In this document: piece after piece, positions 8,374-8,966 of the stretch
Position numbering within the stretch: the first letter of the stretch is position 1
Layout of the letters: each line of letters opens with the position of its first letter
Assembly: GCA_036477795.1 (NCBI GenBank)
Contig: JAZGDL010000172.1
Coordinates: 1 to 8,966, forward strand
Direction of reading: 5' to 3'
Source of the DNA: JAZGDL01 sp036477795
Lineage (GTDB): Bacteria > Planctomycetota > Phycisphaerae > UBA1845
Length of the DNA: 8,966 nucleotides
Made by a program: the position numbers and the translations under genes
The notes under the pieces: model-generated
The model's input: the letters and a program-made list of their open reading frames with translations, nothing else
Database searches by the model: none
What the model was told of the DNA's origin: nothing

Positions 8374-8405
8374 TTGACCGTGTACTCTGGTACGGGGTGT
8401 AGCTT
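8374..8405 (+). promoter_or_regulatory. Putative mer-like MerR-family promoter/operator
   Basis: A -35-like TTGACC (8374-8379) is followed by GTAC-TCTG-GTAC (8382-8393), and a -10-like TAGCTT lies at 8400-8405, giving a 20-bp spacer. The arms 8377-8385 and 8390-8398 are complementary at 7 of 9 positions. The order TTGAC, three bases, GTAC-N4-GTACGG is the same, without gaps, as in the classical mercury-resistance mer promoter as I remember it. Long 19-20 bp spacers with a dyad inside are the hallmark of MerR-regulated promoters. It would drive rightward transcription over the small membrane ORF and towards the merR-type gene. The -10 is poor, which is usual for this class but also weakens the call. 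Confidence 0.45.
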
Positions 8406-8543
8406 GTTTGTCGCGCGAGAGTGATCCGCCCTCGGCGCGCAGCGTTACTCGAAACAGACACAACTATGGAAGCGTCGATCGCATGTGGAAACAGGCGCCC
8501 TGGCACGCGCCGGATGCCTGGTTTCGAGAAAAGATAAAAGATC

Positions 8544-8711
8544 ATGCGCATACTGAGAAAAAAACCGACTTCGGTTTATGCCTTGCTTGTAGTTGGCCTT
8601 ATCCTTGTTATTGAGCCGGCGCTGCCTTGGTATCACTTCTCGCTGTTCTGGTTCTCTCCCGGCGTACTGAGTATGGCGGTGGCGCTCTATGATCTTCTTC
8701 GGAAATTATAA
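8544..8711 (+). CDS. Small two-helix membrane peptide (hypothetical)
   Basis: ATG 8544 opens a 55-aa frame. The N-terminus is strongly basic (MRILRKK), followed by two hydrophobic stretches (about 10-30, VYALLVVGLILVIEPALPWY, and 32-52, FSLFWFSPGVLSMAVALYDLL) and a basic RKL tail. That is a clean helical hairpin with both ends predicted to be cytoplasmic. There is no cysteine, so it is unlike the mercury carriers MerT, MerF or MerE. The ribosome site is weak (GAGAAAAG, with A-rich sequence before the start). It lies 140-170 bp downstream of the mer-like promoter and about 120 bp before the regulator gene. I do not recognise a family. It could be a genuine small membrane protein or the 3' end of a decayed membrane gene. 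The antisense frame, rich in charged residues, is what one expects opposite a hydrophobic coding sequence. Confidence 0.45.
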   Translation: MRILRKKPTSVYALLVVGLILVIEPALPWYHFSLFWFSPGVLSMAVALYDLLRKL

Positions 8712-8756
8712 ACTGGTGCTCGTAAAGGTTTTCCCCAGTTGTGCCTTCATAGACAT
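8706..8756 (-). other. Short 16-codon frame downstream of the leftward operator-promoter
   Basis: On the minus strand, ATG at 8756-8754 opens MSMKAQLGKTFTSTSL and ends at TAA (8708-8706). A Shine-Dalgarno-like AAGGGA lies at 8766-8761, 4 nt before the ATG, and the predicted transcription start of the leftward promoter (about 8778) is just upstream. So promoter, ribosome site and start codon line up, but the frame is too short for a normal protein. It could be the 5' stump of a lost target gene, a leader peptide, or chance. After the single TAA the same frame stays open to 8445, but that stretch is opposite the hydrophobic ORF and shows no recognisable motif. Confidence 0.25.
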
Positions 8757-8785
8757 CACTTCCCTTGGCCGTCTGTCTTGGTGGT

Positions 8786-8816
8786 ACCATACAATCTGTA
8801 GTAACTACAGAATCAA
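8786..8816 (-). promoter_or_regulatory. MerR-family operator within a 19-bp-spacer promoter (leftward)
   Basis: A palindrome TCTGTAGT-A-ACTACAGA occupies 8795-8811 (8+1+8, perfect). On the minus strand it lies between a -35 TTGATT (8816-8811) and a -10 TATGGT (8791-8786), with exactly 19 bp between them. That is the signature of promoters that MerR-family activators open by DNA distortion. The half-site CTGTAGT/ACTACAG resembles operators of the CadR/PbrR metal-sensor branch, from memory. On the plus strand a TACAAT (8790-8795) abuts the dyad and can serve as the -10 of the regulator gene (weak -35 candidate TTGGCC at 8765-8770). The regulator would then repress itself from the same site, as is usual for divergent MerR promoters. 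Confidence 0.75.
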
Positions 8817-8820
8817 GGGG
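8815..8820 (+). promoter_or_regulatory. Ribosome binding site of the MerR-family gene
   Basis: AAGGGG ends 9 nt before the ATG at 8830 and supports that start. A nearer ATG at 8821 touches the site, encodes only Met-Phe and stops at TGA 8827-8829, directly abutting the true start. Confidence 0.65.
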
Positions 8821-8829
8821 ATGTTTTGA

Positions 8830-8966
8830 ATGGGTGGACCCACGGCTTCCGTCACATCGCCATTGACGATCGGTGCGGTCTCGAAGCGTACCGGGTGCCA
8901 TATCGAGACCATCCGCTACTACGAGCGCATCGGTATCCTGCCCGCCCCGCCGCGCACGGAGGGCGG
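8830..8966 (+). CDS. MerR-family transcriptional regulator, 3'-truncated by the window
   Basis: The first 45 residues are visible. After a short tail (MGGPTASVTSP) comes the winged helix-turn-helix start of a MerR regulator: LTIGAVSKRTGCHIETIRYY, then ERIGILPAPPRTEGG. The IETIRYYER..G.LP pattern is the family's DNA-recognition helix and wing. MerR proteins bind as dimers to a dyad in an over-long promoter spacer and activate on ligand binding; the palindrome at 8795-8811, 19 bp before this start, is the obvious target. The effector domain with the metal or ligand cysteines lies beyond the window, so the inducer cannot be assigned. The operator type hints at a divalent metal sensor (CadR/PbrR-like), which is inference. 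The start is fixed by the AAGGGG ribosome site. Confidence 0.94.
   Translation, partial: MGGPTASVTSPLTIGAVSKRTGCHIETIRYYERIGILPAPPRTEG

Larger units (their letters stand above)
8200..8543. other. 344-bp spacer without a convincing gene
   Basis: No long or well-started ORF is found on either strand between the end of the 1097-aa gene and the small ORF at 8544. Open frames here lack ribosome sites and recognisable residues. Two things stand out and are listed separately: a 14-codon stretch resembling the start of GH15 glucoamylases (8294-8335) and a mer-like promoter/operator (8374-8405). There is also an imperfect GC hairpin (CGCGCGAG at 8412-8419 with CTCGGCGCG at 8431-8439, one bulge), but no T-tract follows it, so I do not call a terminator for the upstream gene. 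Confidence 0.6.

Noticed and set aside
8412..8439. GC-rich imperfect hairpin as terminator
   Set aside because: It has one bulge, an 11-nt loop and no T-tract after it.
8483..8614. 43-codon plus-strand ORF (MWKQAPWHAP...) overlapping the small membrane ORF
   Set aside because: Weak, distant ribosome site and no recognisable pattern. It overlaps the more protein-like 55-codon frame.
8711..8740. AACTGG...CCAGTT inverted repeat as terminator of the small ORF
   Set aside because: Only 6 bp of stem, an 18-nt loop and no T-run.
8821..8829. Two-codon mini-ORF (ATG TTT TGA) abutting the MerR start as a regulatory leader
   Set aside because: The ribosome site touches this ATG, which is too close to use; most likely chance.
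8608..8901. 97-codon minus-strand ORF across the operator
   Set aside because: It begins inside the MerR-family coding region and runs through the promoter/operator; no motif.

Overview
The window is GC-rich DNA from a Gram-negative bacterium, most likely a proteobacterium. The evidence is an RND efflux pump with its periplasmic adaptor, a Sec-exported periplasmic protein, and a MerR-family regulator with its operator. Species cannot be fixed from the sequence alone.

Left third (1-4496, all + strand): an efflux operon. It starts inside the gene for an RND periplasmic adaptor (membrane fusion protein). The adaptor stop overlaps by one base the start of a full-length inner-membrane RND permease (1096 aa). 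After a short AT-rich, pyrimidine-rich leader with a perfect Shine-Dalgarno comes a secreted DUF302 protein (158 aa). Adaptor and permease form the inner-membrane and periplasmic parts of a tripartite pump. No outer-membrane channel gene is in view; it may lie upstream.

Middle (4497-8199): a decayed patatin-like phospholipase gene. Its N-terminal oxyanion-hole motif and its C-terminus remain, but the middle, with the catalytic GxSxG serine region, is deleted, and a frameshift follows. Directly after it is a 1097-aa membrane protein of the fused MFS-like/spermidine-synthase-like family. This has two repeated membrane modules, a SAM-fold domain whose two catalytic aspartates are replaced, and a helical-repeat C-terminus.

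Right end (8200-8966): about 630 bp without a large gene, then the first 45 codons of a MerR-family regulator cut by the window edge. This spacer is the most structured part of the window. It holds a possible glucoamylase-type (GH15) N-terminal scrap, a mer-like promoter/operator pointing right, and a 55-codon ORF for a two-helix membrane peptide. Just before the regulator is a textbook MerR-family operator (8+1+8 palindrome) inside a 19-bp promoter spacer. That promoter fires leftward, away from the regulator, onto a well-placed ribosome site and start codon whose reading frame stops after 16 codons. The spacer therefore looks like a metal- or stress-responsive control region whose original target gene has been lost or replaced.

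Together, the gene scraps on both sides of the 1097-aa gene suggest a rearranged, decaying chromosomal segment between two functional units: the efflux operon on the left and the MerR regulator on the right.
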